From Algivirga pacifica (lineage in GTDB: Bacteria > Bacteroidota > Bacteroidia > Cytophagales > Flammeovirgaceae), in NCBI RefSeq assembly GCF_039543525.1, contig NZ_BAABJX010000016.1:1-64000 (forward strand): a DNA stretch of 64,000 nucleotides, given 5' to 3'. The position numbers and the translations under genes are program-made. The notes under the pieces are model-generated. The model searched no databases, was not told the origin of the DNA, and saw nothing but the letters and a program-made list of their open reading frames with translations. Numbering within the stretch: the first letter of the stretch is position 1; each line of letters begins with the position of its first letter. This document shows, piece after piece, positions 33,867 to 42,560 of the stretch.

Positions 33867-34143
33867 TTATTATCTTGTGCACAAATCAAGGTGAATCGTG
33901 ATCACATTTCGATTTGCCGTTTATAAATAACTCATTTTTTTTGTTTTAAATTCTGTGTTTTGCCCTTGTAAAGTGAATCTAATACTGTTGTAAAGTCACT
34001 ACCACCTTTATTTCGTTATATTTTTCTTGAAAAAAAGTGTTTATTCCACTGTTATTTATTAGTTTATAAAGAACACTATCAACAAAACGTAAATGTCGCC
34101 AAGTACATTCATTTGCATTCTTTACCCAACAATATAAACAAAC
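33867..34143. other. Prophage–host junction region without genes
   Basis: There is no credible ORF. It holds the palindrome TTGTGCACAA (33875–33884) and GTGATCACA (33898–33906), either of which could mark the prophage right end. The last about 200 bp are A/T-rich and are probably the leader of the host gene at 34144. Confidence 0.5.
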
Positions 34144-35196
34144 ATGAGAAAGAGCCTAATCATTATCTTTTTGGTAACGGTAGGGGTGATGGTACAAACG
34201 GTTGCACTAACCCAAGACACATCGGCAACTGTCAGACAAGTGGAGCAGCTAGATACAAAGGATCAAGCTACTTTTCTTAATAATCAATTGATTGCCATGG
34301 AGGAACGTCTCAAGGTACAAACCCAACAACAGTATGCTTCATTTGCTATTATTTTGCTATTATTTGGAATGTTATTATGGGCAATGATTCGCCTCTTTTC
34401 AATGAAACAAAATGTATTGCAGCGGATCGAAAGCAAGAGAGAAACCATGACAGAGTACCGGGAGCGGATACAACAGCTCGAAAGTTTGATTCAAAAAACA
34501 GAGTCAGAATTGAAGCATCAAAGGGCTTCGGAGTTGAAGTTGAAAAATACTACAGAAAAAATTCTGGAGTTTACTACTGATAAGTTGCAGGGAATTTATG
34601 AACTGGAAGGAGTAGGGGCAGACTTATCTAATTTTCTTCCGGAAGATGAAGTGGCTCCTATTATAAAAGATAGCCCACTATATCAAGAGCTAAAGCAGTT
34701 AGTGACCAAGGAAGTTACTGATAACGATTATCAAAGAGATAATATCTCTTATATCTTAAAAGATGCTTTAGGGAAACTTAATGAGATTTATGACCCCAAT
34801 CGAATATCCATTAAAACTTCTATAGCCAACACCCCTGACATTATATGTCGTCCGCACGCCTTACGATCAGCTTTTGCCAATATCTTACGAACCTCTATGG
34901 ATTCTATTAGGGGAAAAGGGAAGATGCAAATCTCTATTTATATGTCGATGGGAGATTTACAAGTTAGTATAACGGATAATGGAGAAGGCTTAGAGGACGA
35001 TCTATTGAAGCAAATGAATAATTATCGATCTGAGCGTAGTGAGTTTGCCCAGCATGAATTATGGTTGAGTAAAGGAGTGATCGAAAGAGACCACAAAGGG
35101 AGGATTGAGGTGAACAGCGTCCCTAAGGTAGGAACAGATTATGTGATTACCTTGCCGGTTATAGGAAACAAGTCTGAAACTGTTGATAATGTTTAG
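34144..35196 (+). CDS. Sensor kinase-like protein (HATPase), membrane-bound
   Basis: This encodes 350 residues: signal-like N-terminus (1–22), a membrane segment near 66–84, a coiled coil (90–150) and a GHKL ATPase. The N-box is near 247 (NILRTSMDSI) and the G1 box is DNGEG (278–282). I see no clear phosphoacceptor His box, so it may be a partial or non-canonical kinase. No response regulator adjoins it. Its stop codon lies inside a REP-like hairpin. Confidence 0.65.
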   Translation: MRKSLIIIFLVTVGVMVQTVALTQDTSATVRQVEQLDTKDQATFLNNQLIAMEERLKVQTQQQYASFAIILLLFGMLLWAMIRLFSMKQNVLQRIESKRETMTEYRERIQQLESLIQKTESELKHQRASELKLKNTTEKILEFTTDKLQGIYELEGVGADLSNFLPEDEVAPIIKDSPLYQELKQLVTKEVTDNDYQRDNISYILKDALGKLNEIYDPNRISIKTSIANTPDIICRPHALRSAFANILRTSMDSIRGKGKMQISIYMSMGDLQVSITDNGEGLEDDLLKQMNNYRSERSEFAQHELWLSKGVIERDHKGRIEVNSVPKVGTDYVITLPVIGNKSETVDNV

Positions 35197-35273
35197 TTGA
35201 GCTTCGCTCGTTCATAATGTTTAGTTGTTTTACTTATCTAATCAACTAAACATCATCAACGAGCGAAGCTCAA
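35197..35273. repeat. Inverted pair of 31-bp REP-like elements
   Basis: A 31-bp element (TTGAGCTTCGCTC ... GATGTTTAGTTG-type) at 35197–35227 faces its reverse complement at 35243–35273, so the pair folds into one hairpin between convergent genes. Single copies occur at 59758–59788 and 62384–62414, always 31 bp. Each has a GAGC-TTC-GCTC mini-hairpin. Confidence 0.75.
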
Positions 35274-35293
35274 CTAAATATCATGAACAACTG

Positions 35294-36229
35294 CTAGCTT
35301 TGAAAAAGCTGTAAGGTGTTCTGTTTGTCAATGCTCAGCTGATGAATCAGTTCATCGACATTGCTAAACTTTTGCTCATTGCGTAAGAAGTCTACGAATC
35401 GGACACTAATCTCTTCCCCATAAATGTTTTCATTGAAGTGGAAGATATTGACTTCTATAGTTTTTTGCGATCCATCAGTTACAGTAGGTTTGTTGCCTAT
35501 ATTAAGCATACCCATATAGCGCTTTTGATTGATCTCTACTTCCACAGCATAGGTGCCATTTTTAGGAATCAGTTTATAGTCCACATCCACTTTGATGTTG
35601 GCTGTGGGGAAACCGATTTTACGCCCTAACTTATTACCATCCGTAACGGTACCATGGATCATGTACCGATAGCGTAAGTACTTGTTAGCTCGTTTGACAT
35701 CCCCTTGATGTAAAGCCTCCCTGATCTTGGTTGAACTGACGGCTACTTCCTCGAGTTCCTGCTTGGGGATTTCCTCGACCTCAAATCCAAAAGAAGGAGC
35801 GTGCTCTTTTAGATAATCAAAACTACCTTCCTGATTACGGCCAAACTTATGGTCGTAGCCAATCACCAGTTTATTGGTCTGTATCCCATCAATAAGAATA
35901 TGTTGTATGAACTCCATGGAAGTCAACTTGGAGAACTCCTTATTAAACTCCAAAACAATCAGGTGATCCAATCCATTTTGTTCGAGAAGCTTAATTTTCT
36001 CCTCTAACGTAGTTAGTAGTTTTGGATGTTTTTGAGGATCATCAAACAGCACAAAACGTGGATGTGGCCAATAGGTGATCATCACAGTTTCGGCTCCTTC
36101 CTCTCTTGCCGCTGTGGTAATTTGCTTCAAGATTTGCTGGTGGCCAAAATGTACGCCATCAAAGGTGCCACTTGTCACTACTGTTTTTGGGGGTGGAATA
36201 AACTCCTCTATGCTGCGGTATACTTTCAT
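35294..36229 (-). CDS. ribF: Riboflavin kinase / FAD synthetase
   Basis: This encodes 311 residues. The N-terminal nucleotidyltransferase has SGTFDGVHFGHQQIL (20–34); the C-terminal riboflavin kinase has MIHGTVTDGNKLGRKIGFPT and NKPTVTDG. It makes FMN and FAD. It is 13 bp after truB, forming the end of the conserved ftsX–DUF3098–uppP–truB–ribF row. Confidence 0.95.
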   Translation of the reverse strand: MKVYRSIEEFIPPPKTVVTSGTFDGVHFGHQQILKQITTAAREEGAETVMITYWPHPRFVLFDDPQKHPKLLTTLEEKIKLLEQNGLDHLIVLEFNKEFSKLTSMEFIQHILIDGIQTNKLVIGYDHKFGRNQEGSFDYLKEHAPSFGFEVEEIPKQELEEVAVSSTKIREALHQGDVKRANKYLRYRYMIHGTVTDGNKLGRKIGFPTANIKVDVDYKLIPKNGTYAVEVEINQKRYMGMLNIGNKPTVTDGSQKTIEVNIFHFNENIYGEEISVRFVDFLRNEQKFSNVDELIHQLSIDKQNTLQLFQS

Positions 36230-36242
36230 GTTGATGAGATGC

Positions 36243-36941
36243 CTACTGTTCTTGTTTGATCATTTCTATAAACTTATCCAAGGCGTAAGCATCAGTAAGT
36301 TTGTGTTCACCAATACGAGTACGTCTTAAACCGGACATATAGGCTCCTACACCTAGCTTTTCTCCAAAGTCACGCACAAAGCTTCTGACATAGGTACCCT
36401 TAGAGCATACCATTCTAAAATCGATAGTAGGGAAGTCTATATGTAAGATCTCTAATTCTTTTATCTCCACTTCACGAGGATCAATCTTAATCTCTTTTCC
36501 TTCACGGGCAGCGTTATACGCTCGCTTTCCGCCTACCTTTACAGCTGAGTGGGCAGGGGGGATCTGTTGTATTAATCCCGTAAACTCCGGAAGTAACTTT
36601 CTTACGTCCTCTTCGGTGATATGACTGTAATCAGTGGTGCTGTCAACTTCTGTTTCCATATCAACAGAAGGTCTGGTTTCACCAATAACCATTTGTCCAA
36701 CATACTCTTTCTCTTCTGCTTGGATGTATTGAATTTGCTTGGTCATTTTGCCTGTACACAAAATCAACAATCCTGTCGCTAATGGGTCCAGGGTACCCGC
36801 ATGGCCCACCTTTTTTACTTTTACAGCGTACCTTACTTTGTTGACCACATCGAATGAGGTCCATTCATAAGGTTTGTCGATCAATAATACTTCACCTGCG
36901 GCAAAGTCAAAGTCTTCTCTACGTTGCTTTCTCTTCGACAT
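36243..36941 (-). CDS. truB: tRNA pseudouridine(55) synthase
   Basis: This encodes 232 residues. Catalytic Asp52 lies in KVGHAGTLDPLATGLL, and KGTYVRSFVRDFGEKL is the second signature. It makes the universal pseudouridine 55 in the tRNA T-loop. It is short because it lacks a C-terminal PUA extension, common in this phylum. Confidence 0.95.
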   Translation of the reverse strand: MSKRKQRREDFDFAAGEVLLIDKPYEWTSFDVVNKVRYAVKVKKVGHAGTLDPLATGLLILCTGKMTKQIQYIQAEEKEYVGQMVIGETRPSVDMETEVDSTTDYSHITEEDVRKLLPEFTGLIQQIPPAHSAVKVGGKRAYNAAREGKEIKIDPREVEIKELEILHIDFPTIDFRMVCSKGTYVRSFVRDFGEKLGVGAYMSGLRRTRIGEHKLTDAYALDKFIEMIKQEQ

Positions 36942-37060
36942 GAATTTATGGTTTATAAAGGGAAATAGAACGCTATGTTTTAGTCTAAAATATAGTTATT
37001 CCAATATTTCCTTTTGAGGTTTGATCTTCTTTTATCGCTCAAATATAATATAGCAAATAG

Positions 37061-37088
37061 AAAATGCCGGTGAAAAACCGGCATTTTT
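37061..37088 (-). terminator. Terminator after uppP
   Basis: AAAATGCCGG / CCGGCATTTT stem, 7-nt loop. On the minus strand it lies after the uppP stop and before truB, so truB-ribF probably have their own promoter. Confidence 0.8.
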
Positions 37089-37144
37089 GAATAATCTCTT
37101 TATGAATGATAGATCCTTTTGCACTAAAGGCAGTTGATAACGAT

Positions 37145-37939
37145 CTATACCAGAAAGGTATACAGTACCGATCCTCCACCTACAGCTAAACAATAGATCG
37201 CAAAATAACTTAGGTTACTTCTTTTTACCAGAGCAATCATCCAGTGACAAGCAATCAACCCAGAAATAAAGGCTGCTAAAAAGCCAACCATCAAAGGCAC
37301 AAAAGTGTCGTCACTTGTTGTAAGAGCGCCATCCATAACATCCTTTGCCATTTTACCCAAAATCAATGGAACAACCATTAGGAAAGAGAAGCGGGCTGCT
37401 CGGTCACGGTCAATTCCTAGTAATACAGACGTAGAGATCGTAGCTCCTGATCTGGAAATACCTGGAAGAATGGCAATAGCTTGAGATATACCGATCACAA
37501 GTGCATGGAAAAAAGTGACATTCTTTTCCGTATTTTTAGCCTTATCAGCCATGATTAGTAGGATAGCCGTTACAATTAGCATGGAGCCTACTAATAAGAT
37601 TTGTTTATTAAATAGCGCTTCTAGTTCATCATTGAAGAACATCCCTACAAAAGCAGCTGGAATCATTGAAAGAATAATCTTAAAAGAAAAAGCGGTATCC
37701 TCATTCCATTCAAATTTCAATAGGTTTTTGAGGATAAAGTAAATGTCTTTACGGAAGATGACAATTGTACTCAAGGCTGTTGCTGCATGGAGTACTACCG
37801 TAAATAACATACTTTCTTCTTTTACACTATCATCACCCAAAATGGCTTTGGCTAGCTCCAGATGCCCACTACTGCTTACGGGTAAAAATTCTGTAAGTCC
37901 TTGGATAATACCAAGAATAATTGCGTCGATAATCTCCAT
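37145..37939 (-). CDS. uppP: Undecaprenyl-diphosphatase
   Basis: This encodes 264 residues with multiple membrane spans. The two signatures are present: QGLTEFLPVSSSGHLEL (near 15–31) and PGISRSGAT (near 160). It recycles the lipid carrier for cell-wall synthesis. Confidence 0.95.
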   Translation of the reverse strand: MEIIDAIILGIIQGLTEFLPVSSSGHLELAKAILGDDSVKEESMLFTVVLHAATALSTIVIFRKDIYFILKNLLKFEWNEDTAFSFKIILSMIPAAFVGMFFNDELEALFNKQILLVGSMLIVTAILLIMADKAKNTEKNVTFFHALVIGISQAIAILPGISRSGATISTSVLLGIDRDRAARFSFLMVVPLILGKMAKDVMDGALTTSDDTFVPLMVGFLAAFISGLIACHWMIALVKRSNLSYFAIYCLAVGGGSVLYTFLV

Positions 37940-37976
37940 GATGATTGTTAAAGTTTAATGCTTAAGTATTGATGAT

Positions 37977-38198
37977 CTAGTTAGTTTCTTCTTCACTTTT
38001 GACCAGTATGGAAGCAGCAGAAAGGACAAACCCAACCATGATCGTAATCGGTCCTACAGTCAGGCCTAATACACCAAAGCCATGAGGCTCGCTGTCAATA
38101 GCCATAAGGATAAATCCAAGGGCAATGACGAGTACACTTGCCAACATTAGGATATAATTACGTTTGCCAAAGGCCAATGCTTTTTTAGAATCGCTCAT
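37977..38198 (-). CDS. DUF3098 membrane protein
   Basis: This encodes 73 residues with two membrane helices (YILMLASVLVIALGFILMA and LGLTVGPITIMVGFVLSAAS). The short protein between ftsX and uppP is the DUF3098 member of this conserved Bacteroidota block; its function is unknown. Confidence 0.88.
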   Translation of the reverse strand: MSDSKKALAFGKRNYILMLASVLVIALGFILMAIDSEPHGFGVLGLTVGPITIMVGFVLSAASILVKSEEETN

Positions 38199-38252
38199 CT
38201 TAATCTAAATTGTTTATGTTAAGAGTAAATAGTTTATTCTTTAATAGACGTA

Positions 38253-39128
38253 TTAATAAAGGTCGTCTAATCTCATTTTAAGGTATTTGCTGATCGCTCC
38301 GTAAACACTTAAAGTACCAATCAAAATACCGGATAGTACTAAGCTGACAAAGATTAAGCCTGTGAAATAATAATCAGAAATTTCTTGTATCTCAGGCCAG
38401 GAGTATTGTATCATATACTGGAGTCCCACAATCAAAAGTGTGGCAATACTTCCACCGATAATGCCATGGTAACATGCTCTCCATAAAAATGGCTTTTTGA
38501 TAAACCCATTAGTTGCTCCTACTAATTGCATACTTCTGATCAGGAAGCGCTGAGAGTATAAAGCCAGTTTGATCGAATTATTGATCAAAAAGATAGAGGT
38601 TAATATAAAAGCCAACGCTAGCACCCCTAATACCTTACTTACATTGGTGACATTTCTTCTGATTTCCTTGATTAAGTTTGGGGTATAGATCACCTCGTGT
38701 ACCTCTTCCATCCGAGAAAGTTCTGCGACGATCTGCTGGGTGTGAGTAGGGGTAAGGAATTCTTTTCGGACGATAATCGTATAAATATCCCTCAGTGGAT
38801 TTTCATCCAATAGTTGCATAAAGTCTTCACCCGTTTCTGCTTTTACTTTGGCAGCAACGTCTTCTCGGGAGGTGAAAGTAATAGGATGTTTCTTGGAGAT
38901 ATATGGTTTGGAAGATAGAGATTTACCTACCTTTTGTATACGCTCCTCTAAGATACCTTTTTTTAATACCACCTGCATTTCCACAGCATTTTGCATTTCT
39001 TCTGTGAGGATGCGGGCGTAGTTTAAAAAAAGAAGCATAAGTCCTATCATAAACAGTGCGCTACTCATACTGAAAAGTACATTGGTGTATGGGTAGGTAC
39101 CGACTTTTTTCTTAACTGCAGACGACAC
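38253..39128 (-). CDS. ftsX: Cell-division protein FtsX
   Basis: This encodes 291 residues: one N-terminal membrane span, a periplasmic domain (about 50–175) and three C-terminal spans. With FtsE it links divisome to wall hydrolases. It heads the row with DUF3098 and uppP. Confidence 0.88.
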   Translation of the reverse strand: MSSAVKKKVGTYPYTNVLFSMSSALFMIGLMLLFLNYARILTEEMQNAVEMQVVLKKGILEERIQKVGKSLSSKPYISKKHPITFTSREDVAAKVKAETGEDFMQLLDENPLRDIYTIIVRKEFLTPTHTQQIVAELSRMEEVHEVIYTPNLIKEIRRNVTNVSKVLGVLALAFILTSIFLINNSIKLALYSQRFLIRSMQLVGATNGFIKKPFLWRACYHGIIGGSIATLLIVGLQYMIQYSWPEIQEISDYYFTGLIFVSLVLSGILIGTLSVYGAISKYLKMRLDDLY

Positions 39129-39493
39129 GGGCTACTTCTGGTTTATAGATATAACAAAAAAAAACGGCTTTAATCCATAGGATGATTAGTGATGAATGGC
39201 ATCCTGAACAGACAAAGATATAATTTTTTAAGGTAAAAGGTAAAAGGTAAAAGGTAAAAGGTAAAAGGTAAAAGGTAAAAGGTAAAAGGTAGGGGCGATC
39301 CCATGTGATCGCTCAAGCAGGTACAGGGTATAATATGGGAGAACAATTTATTGCGCAATAAAAAATCCCCGATACATTTGAACAATGCAATCGGGGCGCT
39401 TAAGGTGATACAATAAATTTAATTAACATAAGCATACGCTTTATGGTGAGGTGTGCTGAAGAACTTTAAAGAAGAGATAACATCCTATCACTG
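39129..39493. repeat. Intergenic gap with (GGTAAAA)8 tandem repeat
   Basis: A 365-bp gap holds eight perfect GGTAAAA units (39232–39287), followed by a GCGATC / GATCGC palindrome and a minus-strand terminator (39365–39396). An ORF across the repeat is an artefact. Confidence 0.8.
39355..39396 (-). terminator. Terminator after small membrane gene
   Basis: On the minus strand CCCCGAT pairs with ATCGGGG and is followed by ATTTTTTATT. It ends the gene at 39494–39856. Confidence 0.75.
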
Positions 39494-39856
39494 TTACGCT
39501 TGTAGCGCTTTCTCTACTAGGGTAACGGTCAATAGGGTTTCCTTCCCATTTTCTTTCTTCAATACCTTGCTACCTACTTTGGTGCCGCTAGCTAGTGTTG
39601 ACCAGTTATCCATTGTTTCAAAGATATTTTCGGCCAATACCAACTCTTCTTTTTCTTTGGTGGTTGCTTTTTCCTCTTCTTTCTTAACGGCTTTCTTTTT
39701 AGCACCGTGAAGGATAAACCATACCATACCCATAAAGATACATAAAGCGGGAGCAATTCCTTTGGCTAATGTCCAAAGGTCTTGGTTGTAATGAATGATT
39801 CCAGCAAGAATCGTTAGCACAATAATAGTTTTCAATAGTTTTTTGATCGTCTCCAT
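39494..39856 (-). CDS. Hypothetical membrane protein
   Basis: This encodes 120 residues with two membrane helices (LLKTIIVLTILAGIIHY and GIAPALCIFMGMVWFIL) and a Lys/Glu-rich cytoplasmic tail. The small ORF at 39905–40051 lies 48 bp upstream. No family is known. Confidence 0.65.
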   Translation of the reverse strand: METIKKLLKTIIVLTILAGIIHYNQDLWTLAKGIAPALCIFMGMVWFILHGAKKKAVKKEEEKATTKEKEELVLAENIFETMDNWSTLASGTKVGSKVLKKENGKETLLTVTLVEKALQA

Positions 39857-39904
39857 AATTCAATTGTGTTAATGGAGGACCGTGTGATATCTTGCCTAAT
39901 CGAT

Positions 39905-40051
39905 CTAAGGGGCAAGAGGTACCGGTCCAGGTCCAGTGTCTTGAGTTTCTTTTGAGTTCATGTTGTGATTACGTTTGTTTGAAGGCATCAGTGTGCCTTG
40001 TGCTAAACCTACGGTAGGTAGGCCTATTCCACGTTCTGCTCTTTTTAGCAT
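39905..40051 (-). CDS. Possible small peptide (48 aa)
   Basis: A 48-codon ORF in a 570-bp gap otherwise lacking genes encodes MLKRAERGIGLPTVGLAQGT ... TGPGPVPLAP. It is rich in Gly and Pro at both ends. It may be cotranscribed with the membrane gene downstream. I see no signal peptide. Confidence 0.3.
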   Translation of the reverse strand: MLKRAERGIGLPTVGLAQGTLMPSNKRNHNMNSKETQDTGPGPVPLAP

Positions 40052-40115
40052 CGCAGTAGTTTTTAAATGGTGAATAAATAATTTAAGAATAGAAGAGATA
40101 CGCTTCTGTGGGGCA

Positions 40116-40151
40116 ATAAAAAAGCCGATCCCTTGTTGGAAGGATCGGCTT
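40116..40151 (-). terminator. Terminator after 41-codon ORF
   Basis: On the minus strand AAGCCGATCC pairs with GGATCGGCTT and is followed by TTTTTATT. It lies 27 nt after the 41-codon ORF stop, supporting a short transcript. Confidence 0.8.
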
Positions 40152-40177
40152 ATGTATATTTTCCTTATTCAGGATAA

Positions 40178-40303
40178 TCAGCATTTCCCTTCTCGGAAAA
40201 CACCGCTACATACAGCCAACCCATTATAACTTCTATCCAACTGCTCTAGTCCGATAGCGTTATAGCTTGTAGATGGGGCGATATGTTTTATACTGAATAA
40301 CAT
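40178..40303 (-). CDS. Possible small Cys-containing peptide (41 aa)
   Basis: A 41-codon ORF with its own terminator encodes MLFSIKHIAPSTSYNAIGLE ... CSGVFREGKC. Two cysteines lie nine residues apart at the C-terminus, as in some signalling or bacteriocin peptides. Its coding status and function are unproved. Confidence 0.3.
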   Translation of the reverse strand: MLFSIKHIAPSTSYNAIGLEQLDRSYNGLAVCSGVFREGKC

Positions 40304-40383
40304 TGGTATCTCTCTTTTAAAGATTTGTTGCACGAATATTGATAATAAAGTTTAATTGTCCAAATAAAATTTGGATAAATTAA

Positions 40384-40421
40384 TAAAAAAGCGTCCTCGG
40401 TACATTGAGAGCGCTTTTTTA
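40384..40421 (-). terminator. Terminator after OstA-like gene
   Basis: AAAAAAGCG and CGCTTTTTT close an imperfect stem with CTC/GAG inside. It follows the minus-strand stop at 40427. Confidence 0.65.
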
Positions 40422-40426
40422 TTGAT

Positions 40427-42010
40427 TTAATTATTCTTCTTCGTAAAGAAAGCAATTGGCAAATGACTTGGTACGCCTCTACGTTTACGTACCTTACTTA
40501 CTACCTCTGTTTCTTTTGGTTTTTCCTCTTCTCTGATCTTGAAGCCAGATAGACGGCTGTTCTCTTTGGTGATTTGTTCCGGAGGAACAATCTGGCTATC
40601 GTGACGGGCATGGTATTTCAGCTCATTAAGCTCGCCAGCATCATCAAAGTCCATGGTCATCTTGGCACATTTGGTAACGTTCATGCCTTCTACTTTTTTG
40701 GTGCGATCGTCCATCACGTAGTAAATAGCTTCGCCGTTACCATTGATATCAATATAGTCGATCTTTTTACCATCCATATTGGCAATAATCTTACGTCCCT
40801 TGATCTGGTTGTAGTTGTTGGTGCTGTCTTTGGAGATTACAAAGGCATCTCGGTCAAGGTACATCTTTTCCATTCCCTTGGAAGTAATTTGGGCCTTGAT
40901 GGTACGTCCTTCCATTTGAGTGCCTTGTGCCCAGATCACAGGTTCCTCATAGAAGTAAATCATAGAGTCATTATAGAAGTATACCAGGGAGTCGCACTTC
41001 GACTTGATATCCTGATTGTATACTTGTACACCATGATAAGCATATAGTGTAGTTTCCTCTGTCAATGTATCATTATAAGAATACAAGGTGTCAGCGGCCA
41101 TGTAAAGTAAGTTCTTGAAGCTTCCTTGCATTGGACGGGCCATTAGTGCATTACCATATGCTTTGGTCTCTTTACCTTCATGGACTACCTCGTCAGCAAA
41201 AATGGTAACAGAGTCTGTCTTGCTGTAGAAAATAACATTTCCTTTGGCATAAGAGTCACCACTGTCTTTTTGGGAGTCAATATAATCAGCCACGATCACG
41301 TAATCGTCATTTTCAACAACTGCCTCTCCTTCAAAGTTTACCTCTCCTGTTTTGGTATTGTAGTTACCTGCTTGAGCAACTACATCACCATCCTTGGAAG
41401 TAATAGTGGTTTCTGTATTAAATGTGGCAATTTCTGTGTCTCTATGATAGGTTACAGCCTCACTTTCCAGGTGTTGATCCTTTTCTCGGTCATCAATGAC
41501 TACATTGCCTTTAAAGTCTAGTTTTTCTTCTTTCAGATAACCTTCCTTACTGGTTAGTGTCATGGTGTTCTTGAAAACCTTTCCGTTGGTCAGGTACTTG
41601 GCTGTTTTATTTTTGCTGTAATAGTACAGTTTGTCCGTATAAAGTTTTAGGTCTTCATCTGTCAAGACTACTTCTTTTCCAGTAATGACAATTTCTGAAT
41701 TTTTCGGGTTGTACGTTAGCTTGTCTCCTGTAATAGTCGTTTTTTGATCTACGACCTTTACATTTCCTGTAGCTGTTACAAAACGAGTTTTGGTATTTTC
41801 CCTAGCGACATCACAGTATACGGTTGAATTTCCTTGGGTGATTTTAACTCGTTGGGAAGGAGTACTCAAAAAGACCCTGAATTTTTCACCGCCTACTGAT
41901 TCAGATTTTAACTTAGCGGCTTTAAAGTTAATTTTATCACCTTGTGCATACGTGTTGATCGTCAAAAGCAGCAAAAGCAAGCTGCCAATAATCGAAATGT
42001 TTTGTCTCAT
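40427..42010 (-). CDS. OstA/LptA-like envelope protein
   Basis: This encodes 527 residues. The signal peptide (1–23) is followed by repeated beta-strand OstA units such as TRFVTATGNVKVVDQKTTI and YNTKTGEVNFEGEAVV. LptA-type OstA domains bridge LPS transport. The Bacteroidota-specific long form with a basic C-terminus (VRKRRGVPSHL) is probably outer-membrane or periplasmic; the exact role is inferred. Confidence 0.8.
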   Translation of the reverse strand: MRQNISIIGSLLLLLLTINTYAQGDKINFKAAKLKSESVGGEKFRVFLSTPSQRVKITQGNSTVYCDVARENTKTRFVTATGNVKVVDQKTTITGDKLTYNPKNSEIVITGKEVVLTDEDLKLYTDKLYYYSKNKTAKYLTNGKVFKNTMTLTSKEGYLKEEKLDFKGNVVIDDREKDQHLESEAVTYHRDTEIATFNTETTITSKDGDVVAQAGNYNTKTGEVNFEGEAVVENDDYVIVADYIDSQKDSGDSYAKGNVIFYSKTDSVTIFADEVVHEGKETKAYGNALMARPMQGSFKNLLYMAADTLYSYNDTLTEETTLYAYHGVQVYNQDIKSKCDSLVYFYNDSMIYFYEEPVIWAQGTQMEGRTIKAQITSKGMEKMYLDRDAFVISKDSTNNYNQIKGRKIIANMDGKKIDYIDINGNGEAIYYVMDDRTKKVEGMNVTKCAKMTMDFDDAGELNELKYHARHDSQIVPPEQITKENSRLSGFKIREEEKPKETEVVSKVRKRRGVPSHLPIAFFTKKNN

Positions 42011-42229
42011 AATCTCTATTGTTGGTCTATAGTCTTATAAAGTAATCCTTCAAAACAGATAAGTATACTTCTTTAGCTTTTTTTAAAGGATTTTGACTTT
42101 TTCTAATATTTCAGCCCTGATTATTTTGGTGAAGTACAAATGTATGTAATATTATCAAATCATTGCTTCTTTTATGAGTTTTGACAAAGAAAGAATAGGA
42201 GTGGGCAGGTTTTTAACATACCTTAATAT

Positions 42230-42320
42230 GGAGGAAGGAGGAAGGAGGAAGGAGGAAGGAGGAAGGAGGAAGGAGGAAGGAGGAAGGAGGAAGGAGGAAG
42301 GAGGAAGGAGGAAGGAGGAA
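42230..42320. repeat. (GGAGGAA)13 tandem repeat
   Basis: Thirteen perfect 7-bp units lie in the gap between the OstA-like gene and tilS. A 7-bp unit changes reading frame, but no gene runs across it. Confidence 0.9.
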
Positions 42321-42471
42321 GGAATAAATAACTTCTGGAGAATCATTTTAATCTTTCATCCTTTATCCTTCTTCCTTCAACCATTTGAAAATAGCACTTC
42401 GCTATAAGTTTACTTCATCATGAGCTCACTAATGAGTTGTATCATTGGTTGAGATAAAATAACTTTTTGTA

Positions 42472-42548
42472 GATAATTGATAATTGATAATTGATAATTG
42501 ATAATTGATAATTGATAATTGATAATTGATAATTGATAATTGATAATT
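42472..42548. repeat. (GATAATT)11 repeat abutting tilS
   Basis: Eleven perfect 7-bp units end 12 bp before the tilS ATG, so they form its leader and perhaps part of its promoter. The same heptamer repeats eight times at 62490–62545. Copy number change could shift promoter spacing. Confidence 0.9.
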
Positions 42549-42560
42549 AAAAATTGATAA

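Larger units (their letters stand above)
457..33906 (+). mobile_element. Mu-like transposable prophage (ends approximate)
   Basis: The segment carries a complete Mu-type gene set: CI/S24 repressor, Ner-like protein, DDE transposase, AAA ATPase (MuB-like), Gam, GemA, terminase, DUF935 portal with MuF domain, gp36-like connector, virion morphogenesis protein, prohead protease, capsid, sheath, tube, baseplate J, fibre and lysis genes. No tyrosine or serine integrase is present. The left end is placed at TGTGCC just before a phased TGTCG array. The right end is somewhere between the last gene terminator (33866) and about 33906, where GTGATCACA gives a terminal CA. No 5-bp target duplication was found for this pair, so both ends are inference. 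Confidence 0.85.

Noticed and set aside
1..33906. CRISPR array or diversity-generating retroelement
   Set aside because: No regular direct repeat with unique spacers, no cas genes and no reverse transcriptase were found.
448..33910. ATTTC as 5-bp target duplication of the prophage
   Set aside because: The match exists but would leave prophage ends without TG/CA termini; a 5-mer match by chance is likely in windows this size.
39170..39385. ORF across the GGTAAAA repeat
   Set aside because: It is just the repeat read in one frame (LPFTFYL units), with no other coding sign.
42155..42407. ORFs across the GGAGGAA repeat on both strands
   Set aside because: A 7-bp unit reads as repeated words in any frame; no domain and no start context.
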